21,859 nucleotides of DNA from a virus, in the IMG/VR virus record IMGVR_UViG_3300031972_000700, positions 1 through 21,859 of that record; one strand, 5' to 3'. Position numbers and translations under genes: made by a program. The notes under the pieces were generated by a model. It was not told the DNA's origin. It searched no databases and worked only from the letters and a program-made list of their open reading frames with translations. Below, piece by piece: positions 11,799 through 20,219 of the stretch. Numbering within the stretch: the stretch's first letter is position 1; each line of letters opens with the position of its first letter.

Positions 11799-13952
11799 AT
11801 GGCTGAAAATAATTTAACATCTAATGAACTCTACTTTGAGCAAGAAGAGGACGAGCAAGGAATAAACTTGACTCTTGAAGAGAACCTACAAAATAATCTT
11901 GTAGGTTTAATTCAGGATAGATTTCTTTCTGCTGAAAACGCAAGAGACTTAGATGAGCAGCGATGGCTTGCAGCATATCATAACTATCGTGGTTTATATG
12001 GTAAAAATGTAAGATTTCGTGAATCTGAAAAGTCTCGTGTGTTTGTAAAAGTAACTAAGACTAAAGTTCTTGCTGCTTTTGGTCAACTTGTAGATGTTGT
12101 ATTTGGTGCTAATAAATTTCCTATTGGGATCAGTGAAACTAAAGTTCCTGAAGGCATTGCAGAACATGCACATATTGAGCCAGGACTTGAAACACCTCCT
12201 ATAGCAGCGCCTACTGAATCAGATATAGAAAGTCCTTATGATGTAGGGTATGAAGGAGATGGGCGTGTATTAAAACCTGGAGCTACTTTTTCTACTGGTA
12301 AGTTTGAAGATATTAAACTTGATAAACTTGCTGATGAAAATGATATGCTCTCAGAAGGTTTATCTCCAGACCCACGAGCCATGGAACTTAGTCCTGCACA
12401 AAAAGCTGCAAGACGAATGGAAAAAATTATACATGATCAAATAGAGGAGTCCAATGGGGCAAGTGAAATTAGAAGTTCTTTATTTGAAGCGTCGTTATTT
12501 GGAACCGGCATTGTTAAAGGCCCGTTCAATTTTAACAAAACTTTACATAGGTGGACAGAAGCAGAGGATGGTACTAGAAGTTATTCTCCTGTTGACGTGC
12601 GCGTTCCTCGGCTGGAGTTTGTTAGCATATGGGATTTCTTCCCAGACCCTAACGCCACAAACATAAGTGAAGCAGAGTATGTCTTTCATAGACATCGTAT
12701 GAATCGCACACAGCTTCGTAGTCTTGGTAAGATGCCTTATTTTAACAAAGACGCTATACGAGAAGTATTACAGCTTGGGCCTAATTATGTAGAAAAAGAT
12801 TATGAACAAGAACTAAAAGATGATAGTCGTAATGATGATTATGGCTCACAACAATTTGAAGTTCTTGAATATTGGGGTGTAATGGATGCAGAATATGCAC
12901 GCCAAGTTGGTATGGAGTTGGATGAAAATATTGATGACTTAGATGAAATTCAAATAAATGCATGGATTTGTAATGGTAGATTATTACGTTCAGTAGTAAA
13001 CCCATTTACGCCATTTCGTATTCCTTACCATGCTTTTAGCTACGAAAAAAATCCATATAGTTTTTTTGGTATAGGCGTAGCAGAAAATATGGATGACTCA
13101 CAAAAGATTATGAATGGTCATGCTCGTATGGCTATTGATAATCTTGCATTATCAGGCTCTGTAGTATTTGATGTAGATGAGACTGCTCTTGTGGGTGGTC
13201 AGAGTATGGAAATATATCCTGGTAAAGTTTTTAGGCGACAAGCCGGTGTACCAGGAACAGCTATTAATGGTTTAAAGTTTCCTAACACAACTATTGAAAA
13301 TATGCAAATGTTTGATAAGTTTCGACAGCTTGCAGATGAACAAACAGGTATTCCATCATATAGTCATGGTATGACAGGTGTACAAAGTATGACGCGTACT
13401 GCTTCGGGCATGTCAATGTTGCTTGGTGCAGCATCATTAAATATTAAGACTGTCATTAAAAATCTTGATGATTTTCTTCTTAAACCTTTAGGTGAAGCAT
13501 ACTTCCAATGGAACATGCAGTTCTTAGAGTCTAAATTAGCTGTAACAGGTGATTTAGAAGTTAAAGCTACAGGCACAAATAGTTTAATGCAAAAAGAAGT
13601 ACGTAGTCAAAGATTGACTATGTTCTTACAGACCGCAGCTAATCCTGCTGTAGCGCCTTTTATTAAGATGAATAAACTTATTAGTGAATTAGCATACAGT
13701 CTTGATTTAGATCCTGAAGAGCTAATGAATGACCCTGAAGAAGCCGCAATGATGGCTAAAATTATAGGAATGCAAAATGCTGGACAAAACCCTAGCCCAG
13801 AAGCTGGCCCCAATAACCAAGAACAAGGCGCAATGGGAGGCGGTGGAGGAGTACCTGAACAGCCTCAAGAACTTGGAGCTACAGGTACTGGTGGCGGCAA
13901 CATCGGAACAGGAAATGTTCCGCAGTCAGGGGAAGATGAATTTTCTGGGTAG
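11799..13952 (+). CDS. Portal protein
   Basis: The 717-residue product sits directly after the packaging genes and before scaffold and coat, as portals do. The body shows portal-type sequence: SRVFVKVTKTKVLAAFGQLV near the N-terminus, the FHRHRMNRTQLRSLGKM segment, PFRIPYHAFSYEKNPYSFFG, GVAENMDDSQKIMNGHARMA and MTRTASGMSMLLGAASLNIK. It would form the dodecameric ring for DNA packaging. The last 60 residues are Gly/Pro/Gln-rich and of low complexity because that DNA also codes for another gene in the +1 frame. There is no clear Shine-Dalgarno; the ATG is two bases after the upstream stop. Confidence 0.85.
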   Translation: MAENNLTSNELYFEQEEDEQGINLTLEENLQNNLVGLIQDRFLSAENARDLDEQRWLAAYHNYRGLYGKNVRFRESEKSRVFVKVTKTKVLAAFGQLVDVVFGANKFPIGISETKVPEGIAEHAHIEPGLETPPIAAPTESDIESPYDVGYEGDGRVLKPGATFSTGKFEDIKLDKLADENDMLSEGLSPDPRAMELSPAQKAARRMEKIIHDQIEESNGASEIRSSLFEASLFGTGIVKGPFNFNKTLHRWTEAEDGTRSYSPVDVRVPRLEFVSIWDFFPDPNATNISEAEYVFHRHRMNRTQLRSLGKMPYFNKDAIREVLQLGPNYVEKDYEQELKDDSRNDDYGSQQFEVLEYWGVMDAEYARQVGMELDENIDDLDEIQINAWICNGRLLRSVVNPFTPFRIPYHAFSYEKNPYSFFGIGVAENMDDSQKIMNGHARMAIDNLALSGSVVFDVDETALVGGQSMEIYPGKVFRRQAGVPGTAINGLKFPNTTIENMQMFDKFRQLADEQTGIPSYSHGMTGVQSMTRTASGMSMLLGAASLNIKTVIKNLDDFLLKPLGEAYFQWNMQFLESKLAVTGDLEVKATGTNSLMQKEVRSQRLTMFLQTAANPAVAPFIKMNKLISELAYSLDLDPEELMNDPEEAAMMAKIIGMQNAGQNPSPEAGPNNQEQGAMGGGGGVPEQPQELGATGTGGGNIGTGNVPQSGEDEFSG

Positions 13953-14010
13953 ACTTTTAGAGTTACCTCAAATAGTAGATGAAATTTTAGAGAGGAAAGA
14001 AAATGGCTAA
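13777..14010 (+). CDS. Small head-region protein overlapping the portal gene by 176 bases
   Basis: The 77-residue product (QWEAVEEYLNSLKNLELQVL then EQEMFRSQGKMNFLGRLLEL) is helical, with the 'W-x-x-E-YL' and 'E-x-F-R-x-QG' pattern I associate with a small conserved gene after the portal in many podoviruses. The ATG has AGGA seven bases upstream. The overlap codes for real-looking helical protein here but low-complexity Gly/Pro sequence in the portal frame. The end overlaps the next ATG by eight bases. Function unknown; a head assembly or completion role is guessed. Confidence 0.75.
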   Translation: MLDKTLAQKLAPITKNKAQWEAVEEYLNSLKNLELQVLVAATSEQEMFRSQGKMNFLGRLLELPQIVDEILERKENG

Positions 14011-15214
14011 AAGTATGTTAAATCCTCAAGGTAAAGCTGAAGGTGGACTAGAATTATCAGGTGGTATACTTTCAAGAAGTCGTGAATTACAAAAAGATCG
14101 TGAGGCTACTATAGCTAAGGATATGGCAGAAAGAGAAATAAGACTAGCACAAGCGCGTTTAAAAGAAGAAGAACTTGAGCCTACTCCTGAAAATCTTGAA
14201 ATAATGTTAAATCAAATGCGTCAAGAAGAAATGGATCGTAGAATGAATGAGGCTGCTGAGCGTCAATCTAGAGCGCCTTTGCTTAAAGGTGGTCAAACAA
14301 AATTAGACGCTAATAAAGATGGTGATATTACTGCTGAAGATTTTTCAATACTACGAGATCGTAAAGGCAGAAAAGCCACAGAAAGATTTGAAAAGACTCC
14401 AATGGCAGAAGGTGGTATTAGTGCTAAAGACCATATAGGTGCAGCATTTTCTCTTTTAGAAGAAGGAGAATATACTGATAGAGAAGCTATAGTTGAAGCT
14501 TCTAGACAATTAGAAAAAGCAACTTCCAAAGAAGAATTAGAAGATTTAAAATTTATTATAAAAAATAAATTTGCAAGAAGTAATGAAAATTTTCCAGAAG
14601 AAACAAAATTTATACCTAAAGATTTGAAAAATAAAATAGATAATTTTAAGTTAGGTGATTCTACTTATAAAACTTTTGTTGAAGATCGCAATGGTAAAGC
14701 AGAAGGCTCTATGCTAATGCCTGTAGAAGGTATGCCAGTAGATACCTATCCAAACATACCAGAAGATGAAATGGATGAAGCACTGGATTCACAACTTCCT
14801 GATGATGAGATGGAAGAAGATTATATTAAGTACGTTATGGATGAATCTCTTAACGACGACGAACAAATTTATTTAGCAGGTGTGTTACAAGACGATGATC
14901 GTTTATCAGACATCTTAGATAAAGTAATTACAACTGCTTCAGAATTTTCGGGTGCTGGCGAAGTAGACGGCCCTGGAACTGGTGTATCAGACTCTATACC
15001 TGCTCGTTTGAGCGATGGTGAGTTTGTATTTACCAAAAAAGCAACCGACCAGATAGGTTCAGATGTACTCCAGAAAATGATGGATGATGCAGAGCGTGCC
15101 TATGATGGCGGTAAAGAAATGAAGGCTGAAGGTGGAATGATGGAAGAATCCCAAATAAGTGATGAAATAAACAAGCTTATGATGGGTGCTAACAGGATGC
15201 CAAGTCTTCAATAA
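14003..15214 (+). CDS. Virion-associated protein of unknown function with an EF-hand-like loop
   Basis: This acidic 403-residue product has an N-terminal charged coiled-coil-like region (residues ~28-90), an EF-hand/dockerin-like loop (DANKDGDITAEDF, ~104-116), a helical middle and a C-terminal motif GPGTGVSDSIPARLSDGEFV, which is frequent in marine podovirus structural proteins. Four short [KM]AEG[GS] motifs punctuate it. The C-terminal motif followed by FTKKATDQIGSDVLQKMMDD suggests a conserved interaction end. Between portal and scaffold it may be an internal or ejection-type protein. Shine-Dalgarno GAGAGG before the ATG. Confidence 0.7.
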   Translation: MAKSMLNPQGKAEGGLELSGGILSRSRELQKDREATIAKDMAEREIRLAQARLKEEELEPTPENLEIMLNQMRQEEMDRRMNEAAERQSRAPLLKGGQTKLDANKDGDITAEDFSILRDRKGRKATERFEKTPMAEGGISAKDHIGAAFSLLEEGEYTDREAIVEASRQLEKATSKEELEDLKFIIKNKFARSNENFPEETKFIPKDLKNKIDNFKLGDSTYKTFVEDRNGKAEGSMLMPVEGMPVDTYPNIPEDEMDEALDSQLPDDEMEEDYIKYVMDESLNDDEQIYLAGVLQDDDRLSDILDKVITTASEFSGAGEVDGPGTGVSDSIPARLSDGEFVFTKKATDQIGSDVLQKMMDDAERAYDGGKEMKAEGGMMEESQISDEINKLMMGANRMPSLQ

Positions 15215-15221
15215 TTTTTAC

Positions 15222-15293
15222 GGCTACCTTGGTAAGACAAGCCCCATTAAACTCGACGGAGTTAATATGGCTACCTTGCAAGACACAAGCCCC
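15222..15293 (+). repeat. Imperfect direct repeat before the scaffold gene
   Basis: GGCTACCTTG-n2-AAGACA-AGCCCC occurs at 15222-15245 and, with one or two extra bases, at 15269-15293, 47 bases apart. The second copy lies in a possible 20-codon reading frame (ATG at 15267, Shine-Dalgarno GGAG, stop at 15329) that overlaps the scaffold start. Confidence 0.6.
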
Positions 15294-15309
15294 GTGAAGG
15301 AGATTGAGA

Positions 15310-16143
15310 ATGTCAGAAACACAATATGAAGAGGAAGTAAGTAATCCATATAATGCACGTAAATCTTGGCACACGCCAGATAAACCTAAGATGGGTGATG
15401 CAGATGGTTTATTTTACCCAGAACAGCAACAGGCTACCCAAGAAGAAATGGCCCCTGAAGAAGATGTTCAACCTCGTAAACGAACTAACTATAAAAAGCG
15501 TTATGATGATTTAAAGAAACATTACGATACTAAGATTGCAGAGTTTAAGCAACGAGAACAAGAACTGCGAGCAGAAGCGATGCAAGCTCAGCCTTCCTAC
15601 AAGCCACCTAAATCTGAAGAAGAATTAGAAAGCTTTAAAGAAGAGTATCCTGATCTTTATAACACAGTTGAAACTGTAGCACATATGCAGAGTCAACGGC
15701 AAGTTGCAGAGCTTGAAGCACAGTTACAGTCTATGCGGCAACGTGAGTCTGAAATTATGCGACGAGAAGCTGAGTCTAGCTTAAAAAAACGTCACCCTGA
15801 TTTTGATGATATTAGAGGTGATGAAAATTTTCATGCTTGGGCTGAACAACAACCTGATCAAATTAAAGATTGGATTTATAATAATCCAGATAATGTAACT
15901 TTAGCATCTAAAGCTATTGATTTATATAAGTTAGAAAATGACATGTCTCAAACACAACAGCCCAGACAACAAAGGCAACGTGGTGATGCAGCGGATATGG
16001 TATCAACAAAAACCACCTCTGTAGATGCTAAGCAGCCTAAAATCTGGACTGAACGGGAAATCGCTGCGATGTCCCTTGATCAGTTTGATAAGTATGAAGA
16101 AGAAATCCGTCAAGCTATGACAGAGGGCAGAGTAGTAAAATAA
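15310..16143 (+). CDS. Capsid scaffolding protein (probable)
   Basis: The 277-residue product is rich in Gln, Glu, Lys and Arg, with a long predicted coiled coil (residues ~48-160), very low in Cys, and ends with a basic/acidic C-terminal helix (IWTEREIAAMSLDQFDKYEE ... MTEGRVVK), the usual coat-binding end of scaffolds. It lies directly before the coat gene. The start is the ATG at 15310, seven bases after AAGGAG; a TTG at 15304 lies within the Shine-Dalgarno region. It would template procapsid assembly and then exit. Confidence 0.85.
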   Translation: MSETQYEEEVSNPYNARKSWHTPDKPKMGDADGLFYPEQQQATQEEMAPEEDVQPRKRTNYKKRYDDLKKHYDTKIAEFKQREQELRAEAMQAQPSYKPPKSEEELESFKEEYPDLYNTVETVAHMQSQRQVAELEAQLQSMRQRESEIMRREAESSLKKRHPDFDDIRGDENFHAWAEQQPDQIKDWIYNNPDNVTLASKAIDLYKLENDMSQTQQPRQQRQRGDAADMVSTKTTSVDAKQPKIWTEREIAAMSLDQFDKYEEEIRQAMTEGRVVK

Positions 16144-16166
16144 TGTTTTACTAGGAGTATATTAAC

Positions 16167-17156
16167 ATGGCTTTTAACGTATCAGATCAATTTTTTGAGC
16201 AATCTACGGATACCAATGGTAACTTTGGTAACTCCGTATCAGGACAAACTAACTCGTTTTTCCTACCCAAAGTTTATTCCAAGCAGGTACTAAACTTTTT
16301 CCGTAAGGCTTCTGTAGTTGAAGCGATTACTAACACTGACTATTCTGGAGAAATCTCACAGTTCGGTGATAGTGTACGCATCATTAAAGAGCCTGAAATC
16401 ACTGTCGTAAACTACGAGCGTGGTGCAGACATTACTAAGACTGCATTAACTGACCAAGAACTTACTCTGGTTGTTGATGTGGCTAATGCTTTCAAATTCA
16501 TCGTCGATGATATTGAAACAAATATGTCTCACGTTAACTTCCGTGATGTAGCAACTTCTTCAGCAGCTTACGCATTGCGTGATGCTTTTGATGCAGGTGT
16601 TATTGCTGAGATGTTTGCTGGTGTTCCAGATTCATCTCCAAACCACAGCTTAGGTACTGACAATGCAACTGACCTTGCTGCTGGCACCTTTGATGGTACT
16701 GGTAACTTGGACATTGGTTTTGGCTCTAGTGAACACGATCCTATTGATGTTCTTTCTCGTATGGCTCGTTTGCTAGATGATCAAAACGTACCAGAAGAAG
16801 GTCGCTGGTTTGTTGCTAATCCAGAGTTCTACGAAGTGCTTGTTCAAAGCTCTTCTAAGCTCTTGTCAGTAGACTACAATGCTGGTCAGGGTTCAATCCG
16901 CAATGGATTGGTAAGCTCTGGTAAGCTACGTGGCTTTGATATGTACAAGTCAAATAATATTGCTGCAACTACTAATGCTGCTGGTAAGTGTTTGGCTGGT
17001 CATATGTCTGCTTGTGCTACTGCACAAACTATTACTAGCACTGAGGTCATCCGTGATCCAGATAGCTTTGGTGATATTGTTCGTGGTCTTCACGTATATG
17101 GCGCACAGGTGCTTCGTCCTGAAGCTCTTGTATCTGCCTTCTACGGCATCGACTAA
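16167..17156 (+). CDS. Major capsid protein
   Basis: The 329-residue product starts MAFNVSDQFFEQST, has FLPKVYSKQVLNFFRKASVV, then GDSVRIIKEPEITVVNYERG and KFIVDDIETNMSHVNFRDVA, typical of an HK97-fold coat protein of podoviruses. GRWFVANPEFYEVLVQSS and GFDMYKSNNI are also typical coat A-domain sequence. It is followed by a strong terminator, as expected for a protein needed in hundreds of copies. Shine-Dalgarno AGGAG lies nine bases before the ATG. GC content and codon use look more polished than those of the neighbouring genes, in line with high expression. Confidence 0.9.
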   Translation: MAFNVSDQFFEQSTDTNGNFGNSVSGQTNSFFLPKVYSKQVLNFFRKASVVEAITNTDYSGEISQFGDSVRIIKEPEITVVNYERGADITKTALTDQELTLVVDVANAFKFIVDDIETNMSHVNFRDVATSSAAYALRDAFDAGVIAEMFAGVPDSSPNHSLGTDNATDLAAGTFDGTGNLDIGFGSSEHDPIDVLSRMARLLDDQNVPEEGRWFVANPEFYEVLVQSSSKLLSVDYNAGQGSIRNGLVSSGKLRGFDMYKSNNIAATTNAAGKCLAGHMSACATAQTITSTEVIRDPDSFGDIVRGLHVYGAQVLRPEALVSAFYGID

Positions 17157-17164
17157 AACTGGAT

Positions 17165-17193
17165 GGGGCTGCTTCGGTGGCCCCTTTCCTTTT
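17165..17193 (+). terminator. Intrinsic terminator after the coat gene with C(UUCG)G loop
   Basis: GGGGCTGC-TTCG-GTGGCCCC (17165-17184) forms an 8-bp stem with two G-U pairs and a C(UUCG)G tetraloop, followed by TTTCCTTTT. It would end most transcription at the coat gene and leave the tail genes at lower level through readthrough. Confidence 0.85.
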
Positions 17194-17208
17194 ATTTGGA
17201 GAGTTTAA

Positions 17209-17400
17209 ATGGCTTCAGTTGGTTCAGAATCTAATCCTATGATGTTTCGTAAAACTATTGTTAATAAAGACAGTAGATTTCGTAAAGGTATGAATATTAC
17301 ACAATATAAAAATAATTATGATCGTATCTTTAATAAGCATAAAACTGAATTAGATATATGTAGAGAAAAAAGTAAAACATTTTCTATGGATCAAGAATGA
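17209..17400 (+). CDS. Unknown small protein (63 aa)
   Basis: The product begins MASVGSESNPMMFRKTIVNK and is basic and hydrophilic (YKNNYDRIFNKHKTELDICR). The ATG has GGAG seven bases before it, right after the terminator. Its last codons overlap the next gene (ATGA). It may be a minor virion or assembly factor; not recognised. Confidence 0.6.
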   Translation: MASVGSESNPMMFRKTIVNKDSRFRKGMNITQYKNNYDRIFNKHKTELDICREKSKTFSMDQE

Positions 17401-17708
17401 ATAAAGTGCCTAGAAAAAAAGGTTATGTACCTAATAAATATACAGGGAGAAGCATGATGAAGCATGGCGGAAAGAAAAATATGGCTATGGGCGGCATGGG
17501 TATGATGGATATGGAAATGGATCGTAAGATGAAAGATCAAATGCGTGGTGGCATGATGATGGGTGGCAAGCGTGAATCAATGATGTATGGCGGTGAGCGC
17601 ATGAAGAAAGGACATGGCGGTAAAACAATGAAGGCTGACATTTATGCGATGGAAGATGCTTGTAATAAGATGGCTGGCTATAATATGAGCCTACCTAAAG
17701 GACGATGA
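17397..17708 (+). CDS. Methionine/glycine-rich protein (103 aa)
   Basis: The ATG overlaps the upstream stop (ATGA). By count 22 of 103 residues are Met, mixed with Gly and Lys (HGGKKNMAMGGMGMMDMEMD, GGMMMGGKRESMMYGGERMK). A second start at 17454 or 17457, after GGGAG, would remove the basic N-terminal ~19 residues and is possible. Similar Met/Gly-rich small proteins occur next to head genes in marine podoviruses. Metal binding through Met clusters or a disordered head protein is conceivable; function unknown. Confidence 0.6.
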   Translation: MNKVPRKKGYVPNKYTGRSMMKHGGKKNMAMGGMGMMDMEMDRKMKDQMRGGMMMGGKRESMMYGGERMKKGHGGKTMKADIYAMEDACNKMAGYNMSLPKGR

Positions 17709-17851
17709 AAGTTCAAGCCCCTAAAGGTTATCACTGGATGAAAAGTGGTAAGTCTTATAAGCTTATGAAAGATCCTAAAGATGGTTACAAAAAACATACA
17801 GGATCTAGCAAAACTGCAAACTTTGAAATACAAAAGGTTCATAATAAATAA
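17705..17851 (+). CDS. Small basic protein (48 aa)
   Basis: The product begins MKVQAPKGYHWMKSGKSYKL and continues with KDPKDGYKKHTGSSKTANFE, Lys- and Tyr-rich. The ATG overlaps the upstream TGA (ATGA) and its TAA overlaps the adaptor ATG (TAATG), so three genes are chained. The 'APKGYHWMKSG' sequence resembles a recurring short protein of marine podoviruses, from memory. It could be a DNA-associated or virion protein; function unknown. Confidence 0.6.
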   Translation: MKVQAPKGYHWMKSGKSYKLMKDPKDGYKKHTGSSKTANFEIQKVHNK

Positions 17852-18621
17852 TGGCTACTACTTTTTTACAATTAACTAATGAGCTATTGCGAGAGTTGAA
17901 TGAGGTTGCCTTAACTTCTTCAACTTTTGCTAATGCTATTGGTATCCAGCAGCATGCTAAGGATCTTATCAATAGATCTTATTTAGATATTGTAACAGAA
18001 GAACCAAAGTGGCCTTTTTTAGCGGCGGCTGAAAGTGGAGCCACTGACCCTACCTTTGGTAATGTAAGCCTAGAAACTGTAGCTGGAACACGGTGGTATG
18101 AATTAAAACCATCAAGTTCCTCTTTAACTACAGACTATGGTGCAGTAGAGTTTGAAAACTTTTACTTAACAACAGTAGGCGTTAGTGGTGAAACTGCTCC
18201 TTTTGTAGCACGTAATCTTAGATACACTACAATAGAAGAATGGAAAGATTTTTATCGTCTTAGTGAAAATCTGGATGATGCAGATACTCAAAAATTTGGA
18301 GTGCCTAGTAGAGTCATAAGAAGCTCAGATGGTCGAACATTTGGTCTTAGCCCAATACCTGATAAAGTATACAAAGTATTTTATTTTGCATATGATCTTC
18401 CAACACAGCTAGATTCTTTTGGAGATGCTATAGTATTTCCTGATGTATATAAAACTGTATTACTTGCAAGAGCTAGATATTATTTGCATCAGTTTAAAGA
18501 AAACTCACAGGCAGCAGCTTTTGCTTTAGAAGATTATAAGCGTGGTTTAAAACTAATGAAATTACGTTTAATGACTCCTGATCCAGGTTATATGAAAGAT
18601 GATCGTGTGAGGTACATTTAA
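17851..18621 (+). CDS. Head-tail adaptor protein (SU10/P22 gp4-like)
   Basis: The 256-residue product starts MATTFLQLTNELLRELNEVA and contains INRSYLDIVTEEPKWPFL, typical of the helical half of phage adaptor proteins, followed by a beta-rich region (RWYELKPSSSS, VIRSSDGRTFGLSPIPDKVY) and a C-terminal helix (YYLHQFKENSQAAAFALEDY). These proteins dock on the portal after packaging and hold the tail. The start shares a TAATG with the upstream gene; the stop shares one with the next. Confidence 0.8.
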   Translation: MATTFLQLTNELLRELNEVALTSSTFANAIGIQQHAKDLINRSYLDIVTEEPKWPFLAAAESGATDPTFGNVSLETVAGTRWYELKPSSSSLTTDYGAVEFENFYLTTVGVSGETAPFVARNLRYTTIEEWKDFYRLSENLDDADTQKFGVPSRVIRSSDGRTFGLSPIPDKVYKVFYFAYDLPTQLDSFGDAIVFPDVYKTVLLARARYYLHQFKENSQAAAFALEDYKRGLKLMKLRLMTPDPGYMKDDRVRYI

Positions 18622-20216
18622 TGTCTCAGCCTTGGGGATACTCATGTAAAGGTGGCTTAAATGTCAACTTAAACCAACTAGAGATGCTTTCTCAGCCAGG
18701 TTTTGCTACACGTTTAAGAAACTTTGAGGTAGATCCTGATGGTGGTTATAGACGTATAAATGGTTATTCTTTGTTTGGAGATACTAGACCTAATTCTAGC
18801 AATACTATATTAGGAATGGCAGTGTACGCTGATGGTATTATAGTATGTTCAGGTGATGGGATATTTTTTAGTGTAGATGGCGAAACGACTTGGCTTCAAA
18901 TTAACAGAGCAAGTGTAGCTTCTAGTGGTGATGATTATACTACTTTTACAGGTCGATCAGTAGCTGCACGTACTTCTCAAGGTCGTTGTACTTTTGCAAT
19001 ATATGAAGGCACTTCAGACTATGGTGAGATTGTAATATGTGATGGGGTTAACGAGCCTTTCTTATTTCAAATGACAGGTACAGGTGGTTTAACTAGCAGA
19101 ACATTTTTTGCTAAAGAGATTACAGTTAGTGGTACTACTGGTCCTGCTTTTGGTATAATACATGATAAACACTTAGTAGTTGCTGGGGCATCTACAGCTA
19201 AAAATACTATATTCTACAGTAGCACTAATGATATTGATAGCTTTAGTGGTAGTGGGTCAGGTAGTATTGTAATTGAAGATGCTGTAGTAGGGTTAGCAAG
19301 TTTTCGTGGCGATTTAATTATATTCTGTAAAAATAGTATTCATAAACTTGTAAATATAAATGACTCTAGTACTGTAGCAGTGATTCCTATAACAACTAAT
19401 GTAGGCTGTTTAGATGGTGGTAGTATACAGGAAGTAGGAGGAGATATATTATTTCTCGCTCCTGATGGTGTAAGAACAATCGCTGGTACTGCACGCATTG
19501 GAGATGTAGAGTTAAGCTCAGTAAGCAGAGCTATACAAAAACTTATTTCTGATATTGCTTCTGATTCAGGGTTTATAATTACAAGTGGTGTCCTTAGAAG
19601 TAAATCTCAATATAGATTATTCTATAGTAAAAATACAGAAAGCCCTAGTGTAGCCAGAGGTATTATAGGAACTTTTACTTCTCAAGGCTATGCTTGGTCA
19701 GAAACATTAGGAATACAGGCATTAGGTTTTATATCTGATGTAGACAAAGATGGAGTAGAAAAAATATTTCATGGTGATAAAGATGGATATATTTATACTC
19801 ACGATACTGGAAACTCTTTTTTTAATGACTCAACAGCAACAGATATAGATGCAGTGTATCAGACTCCTGATTTTGATTTTGGAGATATAGGAACACGTAA
19901 AACTTTAAAATATGCTAGAGTTTCATTTAGCCCAGAAGGTGAGATACTGCCTAGCTTTAGAGTACGTTACGACTACGAAGATCCTACAATACCGCAACCA
20001 GAACCATTTGAAATTTCTACAATTTTATTACCTGCAATATTTGGATCAGTAGCTTTTAATTCTATTACATTTGGCGCAACAACAGATCCAATGGAAAGAA
20101 TTACTTTAGAAGGTTCAGGAAATACTTGCAGCTTTAGAGTATCTAGTAAGGATCAAAAATCAGCATATGCTGTAAATGGTATTTATATAGATTATATGCC
20201 ATCAGGCAGGAGATAA
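18621..20216 (+). CDS. Tail nozzle / tube protein, beta-propeller-like
   Basis: The 531-residue product is nearly all beta (GGLNVNLNQLEMLSQPGFAT, ILGMAVYADGIIVCSGDGIF, GIIHDKHLVVAGASTAKNTI, LASFRGDLIIFCKNSIHKLV), with repeating blades of about 40-60 residues, as in P22 gp10 and SU10 nozzle proteins. It would close the portal-adaptor channel at the tail tip. Its place between adaptor and fibre agrees. The start follows the adaptor stop as TAATG. Alternative: a T7 gp12-like tube protein; both belong to the same functional slot. Confidence 0.75.
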   Translation: MSQPWGYSCKGGLNVNLNQLEMLSQPGFATRLRNFEVDPDGGYRRINGYSLFGDTRPNSSNTILGMAVYADGIIVCSGDGIFFSVDGETTWLQINRASVASSGDDYTTFTGRSVAARTSQGRCTFAIYEGTSDYGEIVICDGVNEPFLFQMTGTGGLTSRTFFAKEITVSGTTGPAFGIIHDKHLVVAGASTAKNTIFYSSTNDIDSFSGSGSGSIVIEDAVVGLASFRGDLIIFCKNSIHKLVNINDSSTVAVIPITTNVGCLDGGSIQEVGGDILFLAPDGVRTIAGTARIGDVELSSVSRAIQKLISDIASDSGFIITSGVLRSKSQYRLFYSKNTESPSVARGIIGTFTSQGYAWSETLGIQALGFISDVDKDGVEKIFHGDKDGYIYTHDTGNSFFNDSTATDIDAVYQTPDFDFGDIGTRKTLKYARVSFSPEGEILPSFRVRYDYEDPTIPQPEPFEISTILLPAIFGSVAFNSITFGATTDPMERITLEGSGNTCSFRVSSKDQKSAYAVNGIYIDYMPSGRR

Positions 20217-20219
20217 TAA

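Noticed and set aside
16930-17208. Plus-strand hydrophobic frame overlapping the coat gene end
   Set aside because: It is an out-of-frame reading of the coat gene and crosses the terminator.
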